Counted from the first letter of the stretch, positions 32,180-43,258 are shown. The stretch is 64,000 bases of DNA from Prorocentrum cordatum (GCA_963575745.1 CAUYUJ010020693.1:137501-201500), one strand, 5' to 3'. Notes: a model not told the origin generated them from the sequence alone. Program-made: numbers and translations.

Positions 32180-32330
32180 TCGTCGTCCTCCTTCTCCTCC
32201 TCCCTCCTCGTCCTCTTCCTCATCCTCCTCCTCCTCTTTCGTCGTCCTCCTCCTCCTCCTCCTCCTCCTCCTCCTCGTCCTCCCTCCTCCTCTTCCTCCT
32301 CCTCATCCTCCTCCTCTCGGGGACATTCAC
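32180..32330. repeat. (TCC)n microsatellite
   Basis: TCC with TCCTCA and CGT interruptions. Confidence 0.9.
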
Positions 32331-32339
32331 CCGCAGCAG

Positions 32340-32985
32340 AATATCAGTGATAAGAACCTTCGTTGGAATCAGCAGGACAGCACAGGAACAGCTGGGCGTT
32401 GACTGTCAAAACATCCTCTGCGCATAATGCCCCCTATTCGCCTCCCGCGCCTCCCGTGTGCCTCCGTCCTCGTTCTGCTGCCGCGTCTCGTCGTCGTCGT
32501 CGTCTTCCTCCTCTCTGTCGTCGTCGTCGTCGCCGTGCCGAGGCGCCGGCCAGCGGGGCGCCGGCCAGCGGCGAGACGCAGTCCACCACGAGGCGGCCGC
32601 ATCCCCCTTGGGGCTGACAAGGGTGTGAGCTGATCCAGTTGTGCCGATCGCACCAGGAACGGGCATCGAGGTCAATATTGTTCAACCTATCTCCACCCCC
32701 ACCCGGCCATGGTACCTCAGCCCCACCATCCCACCATCCCGGTTCAATATAGGTCCTGCGAAACTCAGAAGGAACAGCTCATATCCCCATCTGGGTGGGT
32801 CAATCGCACCAGAGGATATGTGCTTCCAGTCCCTCTCAGAGAAGAGAAGTGCTGCTCGATGCCCCTTGCTCTCTGCCCAGCAGGAATGCAGGGATCGTCC
32901 CGATGATGGGAAGCACGTCAGAACACAGAACACGCACGCCGTGGTGGAGGATCTGGGAGCACAGAAGTGCACAACCGCAGAGTTG
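32340..32985. other. No gene recognised
   Basis: Contains (GTC)n at 32,485-32,535 and a GCGCCGGCCAGCGG duplication at 32,543-32,572. No frame with a family motif. Confidence 0.4.
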
Positions 32986-32987
32986 CA

Positions 32988-33095
32988 GAGCTCCGCGTCT
33001 CGGATCGGCGCTCGGCCCCCCCTGGGGCGGTGCCCCTTGGCGCGCTCCGCGCGCCAGGGTTTGGGGGCCCAGCGCCCCTGCAAGAAATGCCCGCC
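32988..33095. mobile_element. Foldback element FB, copy 3 (degenerate)
   Basis: The left arm GAGCTCCGCGTCTCGGATCG and core TTGGCGCGCTCCGCGCGCCA match the family. The right arm (GGGGGCCCAGCGCCCCTGCA) is diverged. Confidence 0.5.
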
Positions 33096-33177
33096 GATGT
33101 TCACAAGCGTATGCTTGTCCCCGAACGGTGCTTGCACTTGGGGACTCTTGCTCCTGTTCTTAAGGAACTGGGCCGTG

Positions 33178-33345
33178 TCTGCGATGTGGCCGCCGTCGCC
33201 GCCTCGTCGCCGCCCGTCGTCTGGGCCGTGTGCTCGGTCTGGCAGCTATGTGGCTGCCGTCGCCGCCCCGTCGCCGCCGCGTCGCCGCCCGTACCTGAGC
33301 CTGTCTGTCGGTCTGGCGGCTAAGTTGTCGCCGTCGCCGCCCCGA
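33178..33345 (+). repeat. ~75-bp GC-rich tandem repeat
   Basis: GCCGTCGCCGCC(T/C)CGTCGCCGCC..GTCTGG(C)..GCT recurs about three times. Confidence 0.65.
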
Positions 33346-33425
33346 CATAGACTGCACAACATGGATTGCACCACAGACATCGCACCACATTGCACCACAT
33401 GAATTGCACTACAGATGCTGCGCCA
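33346..33425 (+). repeat. TTGCACCACA minisatellite, left cluster
   Basis: Short units of the form ATTGCACCACATGA/AGA, four to five copies. The same motif reappears at 34,853-34,955. Confidence 0.65.
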
Positions 33426-33985
33426 CATCTATTCTCCTTTCTAAAAAAAAGAATAGACTCTACCCCCCCCGGCATTATCCCCCCCTTTCGGGTATGTTAA
33501 TCATGTAAGATTATGACCCCATGTCCATCCGAAATATGAATTTACACTATCCCAGGGGGGCCGGTATCGCTCCCCCTGAGGTTCCCTTGTCAAAAACAAT
33601 GCGCGGGGACATTTTTCGTTCTAACATAAGACTTGTTTACGGATGCCTTACAAAAAATGTGACGAAGTGCACACGCGCGCGATGTCGCGCGCAAGGTCTT
33701 GCGGAAATCTTAAGAAAACCATAGGTTTTTCAATATTTTCACAAAATGCTACCAAACGGGCTTCGCGCGCGCATGTCGAAATCTGTCGAACGCCCTTGCG
33801 CGTGTGCCGTCGCGAGAATCCTCCTCAAAAATGAGACGAAGTGCAGACGTGCGCGTCGTCGCGAGCGTTAGCCGAAATCCTTCAGAATCCATCGGTTTCG
33901 GAAGGATTTCAAAATCGTGTGTCCAAAAACCTACAAAACCAAAAGGTTTCGCAACACGGATTTTCAACAAAAGCGTGCTCGCGCG
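33426..33985 (+). repeat. AT-rich island with a 174-bp tandem repeat
   Basis: Markedly AT-richer than its surroundings. GACGAAGTGCA(C/G)ACG begins at 33,661 and again at 33,835. Both units carry CGCGCG-type then GAAATC..AG(G/A)A and TTTCAA(A/T)AT blocks. Short frames only, with no recognised product. Confidence 0.6.
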
Positions 33986-34735
33986 CTCTTGCGTCGTCGT
34001 CGTCGTCGCCGTCCTCCCTTCTCCCGCGTCGTCGTCGTCGTCTTACGTCGTCCTCTGTCTTTCCTCGTGTTCGTGGTCGTCGTCCTCTTTGGCGTCGTCG
34101 TCATTTCCGTCGTCGTTGTCGCCGTGGCCGTCCTTCCTCCTCCTCCCTCGTGGTCGTCGTCGTCCGTCGTCGGCGTCTCGTCGTCGTCCCTCTTATTTCG
34201 TCGCATTCGTCGTCGTCGTTGTTTTCGTCGTCGTCTTCCCTCCTCCCTCGTCGTCGTCGTCGTCGGCGTCGCCGTCCTTCCTCCTTCTTCGTCGTTCGCG
34301 TCGTCGCCGTCCTCCCTCCTCCCTCGTCGTTGTCGTCGTTGTCGTCGTTGTCGCCGTCGTCGTTCATCCTCCTCCCTCGACGTCGTCTTCGTTGGCGACG
34401 TCGTCGTCGTCGGCGTCGGCGGCGGCGTCGTCGTCGTCTTCGTCGTCGTCGACGTCGGCGTCGTCGTCGTCGTCGCCGCCGTCGTCGTCGTCGTCGTGGG
34501 CGTCGTTGACGTCGTCGTCGTCGTCGTCGGTGTCGTCGTTGTCGTCGTCGTCGGCGTCGTCGTCGTTGTCATCGTCGTCATCGTCGTCGTCGGCGTCGGC
34601 ATCGTCGTCGTCGGTGTCGTCGTCGTCGTTGTTGGCGTCGTCGAAGTCGTTTGAGACGTCGCCGGTGTCGTCGTAGTCGTTGTCGTCGTCGTCGTTGTCG
34701 CTGTCGTCGTCGGCGTCGCTGTCGTTACCAAGTGC
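33986..34735. repeat. (GTC)n trinucleotide array
   Basis: About 750 bases of CGTCGTCGTC with TTC, CCT and GGC variants. The long Ser/Val/Arg (plus) and Thr/Asp (minus) frames are artefacts. Confidence 0.9.
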
Positions 34736-34852
34736 CATGTGGTACACATACACACTGTCACGGTCTTAAGAGATTTTGCAAACCAAGTTGCGGGTGGGTG
34801 GGTGGGATGTTTGCGCGAGCAGTGGAGTAGACAATTCATTGCGAACAGAAAT

Positions 34853-34955
34853 TAATTGCACCACGTAGATTCCAAATCATAAATTTCACGGCGTATATTG
34901 CACAACACACATTGAACCACGTAGAATGCACCACACAGAGTGCATCACATATATT
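34853..34955 (+). repeat. TTGCACCACG minisatellite, right cluster
   Basis: ATTGCACCACGTAGATT-like units, five to six copies, same orientation as 33,346-33,425. Confidence 0.6.
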
Positions 34956-35696
34956 GTTTCATTGTAGTGGCCTCCAGCCAATGCCACCGATCCGGTGGCG
35001 GCTGGATGTTCGTGCGGGGGCTTTTTGGAGGCAGCTTTGAAGCAAATTGGGCGCCGTTTTGTGGCCTCTTGGGCCGTCTTGTACGCCAGCACGCCCAGAG
35101 TCAGGACGTCCTCCCATGTGTGCCCCGCGTCTCCGATGTCATGCACCATCACCGTGGAAACAGGCCCTTCGCGATGGGAAAGTTAGGCCACCTCCAGCGA
35201 CAGGCACTGCGTCAGGATATCATTCGTAGAAAAGACATGAACGAGCCACCACCATCTCCTCCTGATACGCCCAAAGAGCCTCTCTCCAGCTCCCTCGGCA
35301 CCAGCAGCTCGTAGTTGGGACCCTTCAGAAGCGATGATATCCCCATTGCGCGATACGTCCGTGCCACGATTTTACCATATGCCCGGGAGTCCCTCCCCAA
35401 GTTCCCCGAGGACTGGAGCGATGATCCTTCAGTATGCTTGTTATTAGTGCGATGCCGAACTCAGCTCGAACACCAGTTCGCTCCACCGCCATTGCTACTG
35501 ATGGCACGCACGTGGCATTCCACTGCTCGAAATCGAGCAGTCCGTTCGGCCCCAGCTCGGCCCGCTTTCGCAGGCCCAGAGGTTGACACCAACACCAAGA
35601 TCGGCGGCGTGCCTCCACCGAGGGAAGACGATCCCGACCTCGGCGATGATGGTCATATTCTGGCTCCCACGGTGACCGAACTATGGCCACCAACAC
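34886..35696 (-). pseudogene. Unidentified coding-like segment, broken frames
   Basis: Three minus-strand frames in sequence (from 35,696, 35,400 and 35,152) have balanced amino-acid composition unlike the surrounding low-complexity DNA. Examples are a stretch with EQWNATCVPSVAMAVERTG, one with AYGKIVARTYRAMGISSLLK, and one with VHDIGDAGHTWEDVLTLG. They would need at least two frameshifts or introns to join. I recognise no domain and no catalytic motif. The plus strand is also open in part (35,315-35,722), so this could be a shadow. Confidence 0.22.
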
Positions 35697-36070
35697 TGGA
35701 GTCTAAGATCATATTCCCCTGAGGAGGCAACCCCCTGTGTTGGTGTCGGTGCCATCGGGACATCCGCCTGCCTCGTGGCGACCTCTGGGCTGGCAGGGGC
35801 CTTCGCTGAGGAGGGCCGTCGCCTCGAAGGCTGCGCGCCCCGCGCCCCCCCCCCCCCCCCCACCCCACCCCAGGGAGCGGGGGGGAGCGTCTCGGAAGGC
35901 CGCCCCCGGCAGGCCTCGGACCCCATGCCCCCAACCCTCGCTCGCCCCCCGCGCCCGGGCCATGCGCGCGCCCGCGGCCCGTGGGTTGAGCCGCGCGCGC
36001 CGCCCGGGTGCAGGCCTCACGGGTGCTGTCCTGGGTTGGGCCCCCCCCCTGGGGCCAGGCACCTCCTTCG

Positions 36071-36305
36071 GGGGGGCCCCCAAGGATATACACACCACCA
36101 CCACGTCGATGCCTCCTCCCTCCTCTGCCTCTCCTCTTCCTCTCCGCTTTCCTCTTCCTCTTCCTCTTCTGGGGGCCCCCAAGAATGTACACCACCACCA
36201 CGTCGATTCCTCTTCCCTCCTCTGCCTCTCCTTCTTGCTCGCCCTCTTTCCTGGGAGAGGGAGGGGCTGAGGGAGGTGGTGGTGGTGTATATTGTTGGGC
36301 CCCCT
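36071..36305. mobile_element. Foldback element with CACCACCACC termini, copy 2
   Basis: GGGGGCCCCCAAGAATGTAC continuing into ACCACCACCACG (36,171) pairs with the minus-strand reading of the right end, GGGGGCCCAACAATATACAC then CACCACCACC, giving inverted termini of about 30 bases. A second left half (36,071-36,168, GGGGCCCCCAAGGATATACA) stands directly upstream, as if the 5' part were tandemly duplicated. The interior is CT-rich. Confidence 0.65.
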
Positions 36306-36414
36306 CCACCTCTGGACTTCTCTTCCGTCTTCTCGGTTGTCCTCTTGCCGCCGCGAGCCCCCCGTTCCCAAGCAGATCCATGTCGGACGGTACTAGGACG
36401 AATCGAATCCGTTC

Positions 36415-36457
36415 CAGAGCGTTCCGGCACGCCGTCAGACCGTGGCGGAACGCTCTG
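36415..36457. other. 12-bp perfect inverted repeat
   Basis: CAGAGCGTTCCG at 36,415-36,426 pairs with CGGAACGCTCTG at 36,446-36,457 across 19 bases. It lies close to the 5' limit of LINE C. Confidence 0.75.
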
Positions 36458-36506
36458 AGAGGGCCGCGGCGCCCGAGACGTCCTCCAACGTCACCGAGTC
36501 TCAGAG

Positions 36507-39500
36507 ATGTTCGGTCTTCTCCCACCCGGTGTTCTTCTCGTCCCGACACGGCCCCCTCTCTCTCGGCATGGGGCGCGCCTCCCGCGGCTGAGGCGCGCGG
36601 TCCAGGAGGTCAGCGTTGAGATGGCCTCCGACGGGCGCGCGGTCTCCGCGCACACGGTCGAGGACGGGCTCGGTTGCGCCCTGCGTCTCCTCCGCGCGGT
36701 GGAGGACATCCTCCGTCTCCGCGATCGGCAGGTGCACATCGTCGTACCCCTGCCTCGCCGACCTTGTCCCCAACCCGTGTTGCACTTCCCTTCGGGGAGG
36801 CGGCGCCCTCGCGGCTGTACGAGAGCACGCCGTCGCCCTGGCGAGGGACCAGGCTGTCCGGGAGCTCACCGCGCTCCGGGACGATCTGCCGAACCTCTCC
36901 GATGCGGAAGCGACGGTTCGCCGAGCTCGCAATGCCAGACTGCTGAGCCGCCTCGTTCCTGGGCGAGGGAAGTTCTTGACGGCCACCCGGAGCCTGAGGG
37001 GCGACGTTCACACATCTCCAGACGCCATGGCAGCCGATCTGCCGATCTCCGCGAGCATTGTGCCAAGGTGTTCGAGGCGCGCCCGACGGACTCTGCACTT
37101 CGAGCGAGGTGGATTGCTGAAGACTCGCCTGCAAGATCGAGGCCGCTCCCTCCTCCATCGTCCTCGAGGTGGGTCCCGTCGCGTCGGGACGTTCGGGAGG
37201 CGATTGCCCCTGCAGGTTCGTCGCCTCCTGGCCCAGGCGGGGTCCCCGCAGCTGCGCGGAGGGGCCTCGGTCCTCCCGCCGAGCAGGTCCTGCACGGCGC
37301 ACTCCAGGAGATGTCGCGGACTGGCGGCCTGACTGTCTTGGAGCGGGACTACGGCACTTTCAACGAGTCGCTGATCTTCTTCATCCCCAGGGAGGTGTCT
37401 GGCTTCGACGATCGATGGGGGGCATCCTGCGACCCGGAGCTCACCCGACCGATCACGGTCACGAACTTCGACAATCGCACCCTCGCCAGCGCAGTGCGCC
37501 GGCGGATCGGGTTGATATTGGCGAAATGGGTCTCTCTTCACAGCAACGCGGCTTCATCGGCGGGCGGTCGATGTTTGCGAACGTGATCGACATCGACCTG
37601 GAGATGCAACGAACCGCGCTCGAGCAGGACGATGGTTACGCCGTCATGCTTGATTCCAAGGCGGCCTTCCCGAGCGTGGACCATAGCTTCATGTTGGATT
37701 TGTTTGAGCATCTGGGGCTTCCTGACTGCATCTTGGGATTTGTGCGGGCACTGTATTTCCAGAACCACTGCCAGGTGGTCGCCGCGGGGGCACGCCACGA
37801 CAGATTTGCAATTACGGCTGGCATCCGTCAGGGGTGTCCGCTCTCGCCGCTGCCCTTCGCGGTGGCGGCGGACCTCCTCCTCCGACGTTTACGCCGCCTC
37901 CTGCCCACGCTCGCCTTGCGAGCGTATGCAGACGACCTGACCTTGGTTTCCCGTTCTGGCGTTGGGGACGCGCGTGTTTTGGAGCAGTTTTTTGAGGAGT
38001 ATGCTCTTGTCCCCGGCCTGCACCGCCATCTGGGGAAGACCACGCTCATCCCGCTCCACCTGGAGCCCCTTGAAACCTTCCGGGGGCCGGCTGGCGAGGG
38101 CAGCGCCGTCCTGGGGGGGGGTCCGCGTCGCGACTTCGGCAGAATACCTCGGCTTCGTTCTGGGGCCTGGCCGCGGCAAGACCTCATGGGACAAACCGCT
38201 GGACAAGCACCGACAGCGCGCCGCTGCTTGGGGAAAGGTTGGTTGTGGACTACAGCTCACTTTACTGGCGTACCGCACGTCCATCTTCTCCACCGTACGT
38301 ATCGTCGCCCAGCTGGATGCCCCTCCGCCCGAATGGGCCCGCTTCGAACAGACCGCGGCTTCCAAGCTGTTCCCAGGTCCGCGGTGTTGGGCCACGGTCG
38401 ACGCCCTGCGGGCCCTACCGCACCTCGGCTTCCAGGGTGGGCTGGTTGACCTCGACGCGCACGCGCTCGCAGCCAAGCGCTGGGTCGCCACGTTCGAGAA
38501 CAGGCTCCACGGCGGCCTCGCGATCCGCATTCGCGCAAGGGAGCTCCGGGCAGTTGCAGCTCGATCGAATCGGTTGGAGCGACAGCACGTCATGGCGTCG
38601 TGGTCCGCATCCGCATTCGCTCTTCAGGTGAATTTTGCCGTCGACCATTTCACGGAGGCCGGCTTCGGGGCCCAGCGGATCCAAGCGCAAATCTTGGGGC
38701 ATCTTTGTCCTCGTTCCCCGGAGGACCTCACTCTCCGGCGCCAGTGGCAGAATACATGTCGGGCTATTGTTGAGCCGTCGACCCGTGCCACCCACGAGCT
38801 CTTCATGCGTCGACGGTTGGTGAGGTACGATATGAGATTGTTCGAACGGGCCCGCGCTGATCGCGCACTACTGGTGCTGTCGTCTCTGAGTTCTTACCTC
38901 TCCGCGCGGGCGCGGGCCGCAGTGTTGCGCGCATGTCGGAATGGTTGTGTCACGAGCCGGCGTTTTCAAGAGCAGGGTCGATGTATTTTCGGGTGCTCGT
39001 GCGAGGACAGCATCGAGCACTACGCCCGGTGCCTGGTCGTCCGCGAGTTCGGCTCCCGCTTCATAGTCCTCGACGCGCCAGCGGCCCTGGAGCAATCGAG
39101 GATGTTCTGATCTTGATGCCACGGTACTCCACGGGAGTTCGCGATCTACTTGTGGGGAAGAGCATCCGCATCGCGGCCGTGTGCCTTTTACGCTGTCGGC
39201 GCAGGCACTCTCCGGCAGGCGCCGGCCCGCTTGCTTGGCAGGCTCCTGCCCACACGGCCAAGGATATAGTGCGTGGCGATGGCGCTGCGACGGCTTGCGT
39301 CGCTCGCGCCTGGGCTCTAATGCAGTCGTTTCTCTCTCCTTTCTTGCTCTCCCGCTGCCGCCGCTGCTTTGCTTCCGCTGTCTACGTACTAGGGTTTCAG
39401 CTTGCGCTCCGCACAGGGTGGGCCAGTTCGCGCTGTGCCTCGCTTGGTGCCGTGGGGCATCGCTTGTGTGGAGTATCGATGGCCGCTTGGGCCTTGGGGG

Positions 39501-39530
39501 ATATGTACGCACAGCGTGCTAAATATGCTG
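36507..39530 (+). pseudogene. Degenerate LINE C: reverse transcriptase and C-terminal domain
   Basis: The frame shifts several times. A pre-RT helical linker appears in two phases (about 36,600-36,980). Next come RT fingers with GPGGVPAAARRG (about 37,225) and ESLIFFIP..., ELTRPITVTNFDNRTLAS (about 37,358-37,490). The palm in another phase has QQRGFIGGRSMF, motif A VMLDSKAAFPSVDH (37,642-37,683), motif B AGIRQGCPLSPLPF and motif C YADD (37,925-37,936). The frame shifts again at a nine-G run (38,113-38,121), into a thumb/connection region that ends with a Cys/His cluster C-x3-C-x-C-x5-H-x3-C (38,981-39,031). A further shift gives a tail to about 39,530, where a TCC array starts. No endonuclease or ORF1 was found, so the copy looks 5'-truncated. 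The catalytic palm itself is uninterrupted. Confidence 0.85.
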
Positions 39531-39535
39531 TCGCT

Positions 39536-39770
39536 CCTCCTCCTCCTCCTCCTCCTCCTCCTCCTCTTCCCTGCTCCTCCTCCTCCCGCCTTTTTCCTGC
39601 CATGGTGAATGTTTTGCTTGGCCGTCGAGGCTATTCAATACGGGCCTGTCCAACAACAGTTCGGCAGGCCAGGGGATGATACGTTTTAGAGCTAATTCGT
39701 ATCCTTCGGCATCTGGTTTCACTTGTCTCCTCCTCCTCCTCCTCCCCTCCCTCTTGCCCCTCCTTCTCCC
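39536..39770. repeat. Two short (TCC)n blocks at the LINE C 3' side
   Basis: 39,536-39,595 and 39,728-39,765 on the plus strand. Confidence 0.85.
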
Positions 39771-40149
39771 CCCAAATTTGGCCTCCCCGCCCCAAGCGCG
39801 CAAGCGCCCAAGCGTGAAACAAAAATCGTCTCGATAGGAACCGGCCCTCGCGGTTAAGCGTGATATTAACATGGCGTGGTGACGTTAGCCCGGCCGGCCA
39901 CCTGAACAAAAACAGCTCGTCTTGGTTTCGTCTTCTCATGCCTCCTCTCTCCCTCCCCCCTTCCCCTCTTCCCCTCGCTTCGCCTCCCGCGGCGGCCGTC
40001 GCCCTCCGCCGTTGCGTTCGCCTGGACAGGCGAAGAAGGCGCCGACGGCGCAGCGCCGCCCCCGCGCCGGCGCCGCCCAGGCGCGGGAGAGGAGGGGGGA
40101 GGAGCTAGGAACCAGGCGCGGGAGCGAGGCGCGGGAGCGAGGTGCGGGA

Positions 40150-40290
40150 GCGAGGAGGAGGAGGAGGCGGCGGAACGAGGGGGAGGAGGAGGAGAAGGAA
40201 GAGGAGGAGGAGGAGGAGAAGGAGGAGGAGGAGGAGGAGGAGGAGGAGGAGGGGGAGGAGGAGGAAGAGGAGGAGGAGGAGGAGGAAGTT
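40150..40290. repeat. (GGA)n microsatellite
   Basis: GGA with AGAAGG and GGGGGA interruptions. Preceded by GCGCGGGAGCGAGG repeats (40,110-40,155). Confidence 0.9.
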
Positions 40291-40508
40291 ATGACGCGAA
40301 AGCCCAGCCAGGGTCCCGGCGAGTGCCGGGGGGGGGGGGCGCACGCGCCGTCGGCCAACACGACCCATCCTGGCGTCCGACGACCTGCGTTGTTGTTCCC
40401 AGTTCCCGCGGCCGTCCTGTGCTTTTCCGCCCGCTCTAGCGCCCAGTGCCCGAGGCGCCCCGTCGGCTCTGCAGTCCAGTCGCGCTCGATTCCATCCAGC
40501 GCCGCGAG

Positions 40509-40648
40509 CAAAGACACGTTTTCTTTGATCGCGGCGTTTTCCGTTCGCGTCGCCCCGAAGGGGGCGGACTTCGGCGAACAAAGACACGTTTTCTTTGATC
40601 GCGGCGTTTTCCCTTCGCGTCGCCCCGAAAAAGGGCGGACTTCGGGCC
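40509..40648 (+). repeat. 70-bp tandem repeat, 2 copies
   Basis: CAAAGACACGTTTTCTTTGA begins at 40,509 and at 40,579. The copies differ by few bases (TTTTCCG/TTTTCCC, and the A-run in CCCCGAA). Confidence 0.85.
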
Positions 40649-40649
40649 C

Positions 40650-41820
40650 CGGGTGAGAGCTGGGGCGGACTCCGGGGCGCAGAACGAGGCACCCGCGGGG
40701 AGAGGGTTGGGAGTTCTGGGGCCGAGGCTCTTCTGACAAAGGGCAGGCTGGAGGATGTCTGGGAAGGGGGAGGGGGGGGGGGCAGGGTGGCGCCCTGGGA
40801 GTTCTCCCGTCCTCGTCTCCCTCTCCTCTCGAGACCCTGTCCTTCAAGTTCCGCCCGTCGATTCCCTCTCCCTCAACGTCCACCCTCCTGCCCTGAGCAA
40901 GCTCTAGTACTACTCTCCTCTGGGGCTCCCCGCTACATGATCAAAGTATTCCGCTCTCTCCGCGCATTGTTTTTTTCGTCAGCGCACACGCAAGATTTCA
41001 ATCATTGTGTTGCTTATGTCTTGTGTTCAATCGGGACGCTCTGGGTACTCAACACTTGTGCTCCCTTTTCAGCGAGGGCTTTATGTCAGAATCGCAGCGC
41101 TGAGATCTCGCAGTTCCGACTGGCGCTCTGGCCCCAGCGCGGGCTGCTTTCCTGGATCCGACTCCTGATCATCTTGCTCCTCACGCTCTTTCCACTCCTG
41201 CTGCTGCTGTTCCTCCTCGTCCTCCACCTTCCTCATCCTCCTCTTCCTCCCCGTGCTGACCTTCCTCCACACCCGCCACGCTCTCCTCTTCCCCCTCCTC
41301 CACACAGCTCCTCTCTCGGATTGCGCACAGAGCATTGGTCTTCTCTCGGGGGCTCCAGGCCCACTGGGACTGCCGTCGGCGGACAGAGAAACGTGCGCGC
41401 CACAGAAAGTGACGGGTGGGAGGGGCAGGATGTCGGACATGACGTGAGCAGACCCAGCTTGCCACCCCTCCCTTTCTCCCTTCCCACCCAAGCTCTACCC
41501 CCCTCCCTCCCTCCCCATTCGGGGACTGCCCCAGTGCCCTCGCCCTCCCCCCTTGCCCTCCCTCTCCCCCCTCTCCCGCCCGCGTGATCAGGCGGGCGGA
41601 GGGCGAGGGGGATGGCAGGAATCCGCAGGCCGCCTCTCGCTCTCGTCGGACGTCGGCTTGGCGGCTCCTTGCGCTGTCGTAGCCCCAGGCCCCCGACGTC
41701 GCTGCTTCTTCATGGCACCGACCCCCAAGGAGGTCTCGACCCCTCCCCCAGGACCAGAAGCGCCGCACGTCGTCGTCATTGTTCCATGGCTCGAGGAGGT
41801 CTGGGTCTGGCGCTGGCGTG
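40650..41820. other. No gene recognised
   Basis: GC-rich with CT-rich and GA-rich patches. Long frames are open on both strands without any motif. Confidence 0.4.
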
Positions 41821-41825
41821 GCCTG

Positions 41826-42045
41826 TCCTCCTCCTCCTCCTCCTCCTCATTTTCCTCCTCCTTTTCCTCCTCCCATCCTCCTCCTCTCTCTCCTCCTCCT
41901 CTCCTCCTCCTCCTCCTCCTCCTCCTCCTCCTCCTCCTCCTCCTCCTCCCATCCTCCTCCTTCTCCCCCCATCTCCTCCTCCTCCTCCTCCTCCTCCTCC
42001 TCCTCCTCATCATCATCATCATCATCATCCTCCTCCCCCTCCTCC
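41826..42045. repeat. (TCC)n microsatellite (left arm of a TCC/GGA pair)
   Basis: Nearly pure TCC, ending in (CAT)8 at about 42,008-42,029. It faces the GGA array at 42,178 across about 130 bases. Confidence 0.9.
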
Positions 42046-42177
42046 CCGTGCCCCCTCCGCCGGGCGCGCCCACGGCTCAGGCGACTGCGGTCGAGCAGGG
42101 GCACCGGCGCCGGCGCCGTGCAGGAGGCGGCGTGGCGAGGCAGAGGCGCGGGGGAGCGCCCGCGCGTCGTTTGGAGG

Positions 42178-42665
42178 AGGGGGTCAAGGAGGAGGAGGAG
42201 GAGGAGGAGGCGGAGGAGGAGGAGGAGGAGGAGGAGGAGGAGGAAGAGGCGGATGAGGAGGACGGAGGAGGAGGAGGACGGAGCAGGAGGACGGAGCAGG
42301 AGGAGGAGGACGAGGAGGAGAGAAGGAGAGAGGATGAGGAGAGGGAGGAGGAGGAGGAGGAGGAAGAGGAGGAGGAGGACAGAGGAGGAGGGGGAGGAGG
42401 AGGAGGAGGAGGAGGAGGAGAGGAGGAGGAGGACAGAGCAGGAGGAGGAGGACAGATCAGGAGGAGGAGGAGGAGAAGGAAGAAGAGGAGGAGCGGGGAG
42501 GAGGAGGAGGAGGAGGAGGAGGAGGAGGAGGAGGAGGAGGAAGAGAATCTGGAGGAGGATGAGGAGGTCCGCGCTTCGCTTGGAGAGCGTCCGGCCTTCG
42601 CTTGGAGGAGGAGGAGGAGAGGAGGAGGAGGAGGAGGAGGAGGAGGAGGAGGAGGAGGCGGAGGA
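42178..42665. repeat. (GGA)n microsatellite (right arm of a TCC/GGA pair)
   Basis: About 490 bases of GGA with AGA, CGG and ACG interruptions. Confidence 0.9.
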
Positions 42666-42667
42666 GG

Positions 42668-43258
42668 CGCCCAGGATCCTAGCGCCTTAATGTACGCACG
42701 GCAGGCGATTCTGCCCGAGGTCGGGACCCGGGGCCATCACGGATCGATCCGGCTCGAAATTTTAGCATCAAGGTAGGGTAGGGCTTCAGTCGTGTTTGTT
42801 TCACCATCTTAGAATGTGTTCGCAATCCATGGCGAACGCCCGCGCTTCTCTCGGAGGGGGTGTAAAGGAGGAGCCCAGACATGCTCGAGTCGTGGACAAA
42901 AAACACTGCGGACTTTCTTCGTGGTGCCGTTTGCAGCCGCCTCCGTGGACCTTCCCCGGGCCCCCGGGCGGCCTCCGCGGGGATTTCGGGCCCCCGGGAC
43001 CGTTAGCTAACGATTCGGGATGAGAAAACGGCCCGAGACGGAGGAACACTATGATTCGAAGACAAGTGCCAATATTACGAAGCAGAACAAGCAGAAGAAG
43101 ATTCATGTTCTTTTCGCCTCATTCCCGCCCCTTGGTCTTCTCACCCCTCCGCCCCCTCTCTTCCTGGACTGGATGCCCTTTGTCGCTCCCCCAAGGGCCA
43201 CGGGAACAGCGAGGATTATCCCTCCGTGACCCCATCTTCCTCGGGACTTTTGTCAAGT
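42668..43258. other. No gene recognised
   Basis: Includes a GGGCCCCCGGG-containing stretch (about 42,958-43,000). No motif-bearing frame. Confidence 0.4.

Noticed and set aside
41553-42776. 407-codon Ser/Leu/Glu-rich frame (and comparable frames over every TCC or GGA array)
   Set aside because: Generated by TCC and GGA repeats, which lack stops in all phases. No start context or domain.
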